Assembly (NCBI RefSeq): GCF_018613415.1
Contig: NZ_JAGGQG010000023.1
Span: 1 to 64,000, forward strand
Reading direction: 5' to 3'
DNA: 64,000 bases
From: Bacillus sp. ISL-18
Lineage (GTDB): Bacteria > Bacillota > Bacilli > Bacillales > Cytobacillaceae
The position numbers and the translations under genes were made by a program. Within the stretch, counting starts at the first letter, position 1, and the number at the start of each line of letters is the position of its first letter. Positions 63,217 to 64,000 of the stretch are shown piece by piece. The notes under the pieces were generated by a model that was not told where the DNA came from, did not search any database, and was given only the letters and a program-made list of their open reading frames with translations.

Positions 63217-63271
63217 TATTTTGAAATAAATTTCATATTTACAATAAAAATATAGAAATTAGGGTGTTCAT

Positions 63272-64000
63272 ATGAATCAGTTTCAGATTCTTGTTGAAAA
63301 AAATGTACCATGTAAGATGAGAGATGGTGTTGTCCTTTATGCAGATATTTACCGTCCAAATAGGGAAGGAACCTTTCCGGTTCTATTGAACCGGCTTCCG
63401 TACAGTAAGGATTTGCCGCATTATTCGCATCGGTATCTTGACACAAACCGCCTTGTTGAAAATGGATTTGTGGTGATTATTCAAGACGTGAGAGGACGGT
63501 TTCAGTCGGCAGGGGAATTTCAATCGTTTAGACAGGAAGGAAATGATGGTTATGATACGGTGGAATGGGCTGCATCACTGCCGTATTCGACAGGGAAAGT
63601 TGGGATGTTTGGTATGTCTTATTATGGATATACCCAGCTGATGGCTGCATCGAAAAAGCCGCCGCACTTAGCTGCCGTATTTCCGGCGATGACATTGAAT
63701 GACCAAAGAAACGGTGCTTTATACCGAAATGGTGTTTATCAGCTTGGATTTTCAGAAACCTGGACTCTTGAATCTATTGCCCCTGATTTATTGAAACGGA
63801 AATATAAAAATCCAGAGGAAAGAATGGAAGCATTAAAAAATCTTGGGGGTTATCTGGATGGATTGGCAGAACTTTACCATTTTTCCCCGATTAATCAGTG
63901 GCCGCCTTTAAAGGAACTTGGTGTTGCTGATTACTTTTTCGAGGAATTACACCATTCAATTGATGATGATGAGTACTGGAAGGAATCAAGTATTGCAGAT
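63272..64000 (+). CDS. CocE/NonD-family hydrolase (partial)
   Basis: The first 243 codons of an alpha/beta hydrolase that runs past the window end. The frame is open with no stop. VPCKMRDGVVLYADIYRP is the classic S15/CocE N-terminus, VVIIQDVRGRFQSAGEF follows, and the nucleophile Ser sits in FGMSYYGYTQL (G-x-S-Y-x-G). Members cleave esters, amides or X-Pro peptides. In this operon, hydrolysis of an ester or acyl form of the substrate is conceivable but speculative. The start is ATG with AGGGTG seven bases upstream. Confidence 0.87.
   Translation, partial: MNQFQILVEKNVPCKMRDGVVLYADIYRPNREGTFPVLLNRLPYSKDLPHYSHRYLDTNRLVENGFVVIIQDVRGRFQSAGEFQSFRQEGNDGYDTVEWAASLPYSTGKVGMFGMSYYGYTQLMAASKKPPHLAAVFPAMTLNDQRNGALYRNGVYQLGFSETWTLESIAPDLLKRKYKNPEERMEALKNLGGYLDGLAELYHFSPINQWPPLKELGVADYFFEELHHSIDDDEYWKESSIAD

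Overview
The window is chromosomal DNA of a low-GC, Gram-positive, endospore-former-like member of the Bacillaceae (a Bacillus/Neobacillus-type organism). Much of the first 14 kb follows the Bacillus subtilis ydi region: an rRNA operon tail, then tsaE-tsaB-rimI-tsaD (ydiBCDE), ydiF, moaC, rex (ydiH), ydiK, ydiL and groES-groEL. Other pointers are TTG/GTG starts with strong AGGAGG-type ribosome binding sites, a CIRCE operator, cre-like CcpA sites, a sigma-B-type promoter and a Bacillus-type parS site. No phage, IS element, conjugative module or CRISPR array was seen. The genus is an inference, because no 16S or 23S gene is present.

Layout. 1-531: 5S rRNA, initiator tRNA-Met and tRNA-Asp. 0.98-3.6 kb: t6A tRNA-modification genes. 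3.75-3.92 kb: a cluster of DnaA boxes. 3.97-9.5 kb: ydiF, moaC, rex and a bactofilin operon (yhbD-bacE-bacF, the last frameshifted) that stands where B. subtilis has tatAy-tatCy. 9.5-14.4 kb: MFS exporter, ydiKL, groESL. 14.6-20.7 kb: a sugar-acid locus (GntR regulator, enolase-superfamily dehydratase, PTS EIIBC and EIIA, KDPG aldolase, HAD phosphatase) in which the 2-keto-3-deoxygluconate kinase has lost its middle. 20.8 kb: parS. 21-22.5 kb: decayed LD-carboxypeptidase and a small ORF. 22.6-27.1 kb: surface-polysaccharide genes (two GT2 enzymes, flippase, Ugd). 27.2-30.3 kb: miscellaneous genes, including a frameshifted SEC-C protein. 30.6-36.8 kb: licR-licB-licC-licA plus GH1 phospho-beta-glucosidase, with a frameshift in licC. 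37.2-42.5 kb: malate/citrate-type two-component system, KdgT-family permease, malic enzyme. 42.6-44.5 kb: stress protein and a RacA-like coiled-coil protein. 45-52 kb: ABC transporter with two purine-deaminase-type amidohydrolases behind PurR-box-like sequences. 52.5-55.9 kb: AraC regulator and GH3 enzyme.

The last 8 kb (55.9-64 kb) is the most interesting part. A sigma-54 activator faces an operon of a Rieske oxygenase, an aldehyde dehydrogenase, a D-malate/tartrate dehydrogenase, a DUF3311 protein, a sodium:solute symporter and a CocE/NonD hydrolase that runs off the window. A well-formed -24/-12 promoter, a palindromic activator site and a cre-like site lie in between. The set matches the logic of L-carnitine catabolism: carnitine to trimethylamine plus malic semialdehyde, then D-malate, then pyruvate. 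No oxygenase reductase gene is visible.

Several genes carry single-base frameshifts (bacF, licC, the SEC-C gene) or internal deletions (kdgK, LD-carboxypeptidase). The single-base ones lie in or next to short homopolymers and could be sequencing errors. The deletions look like real decay.
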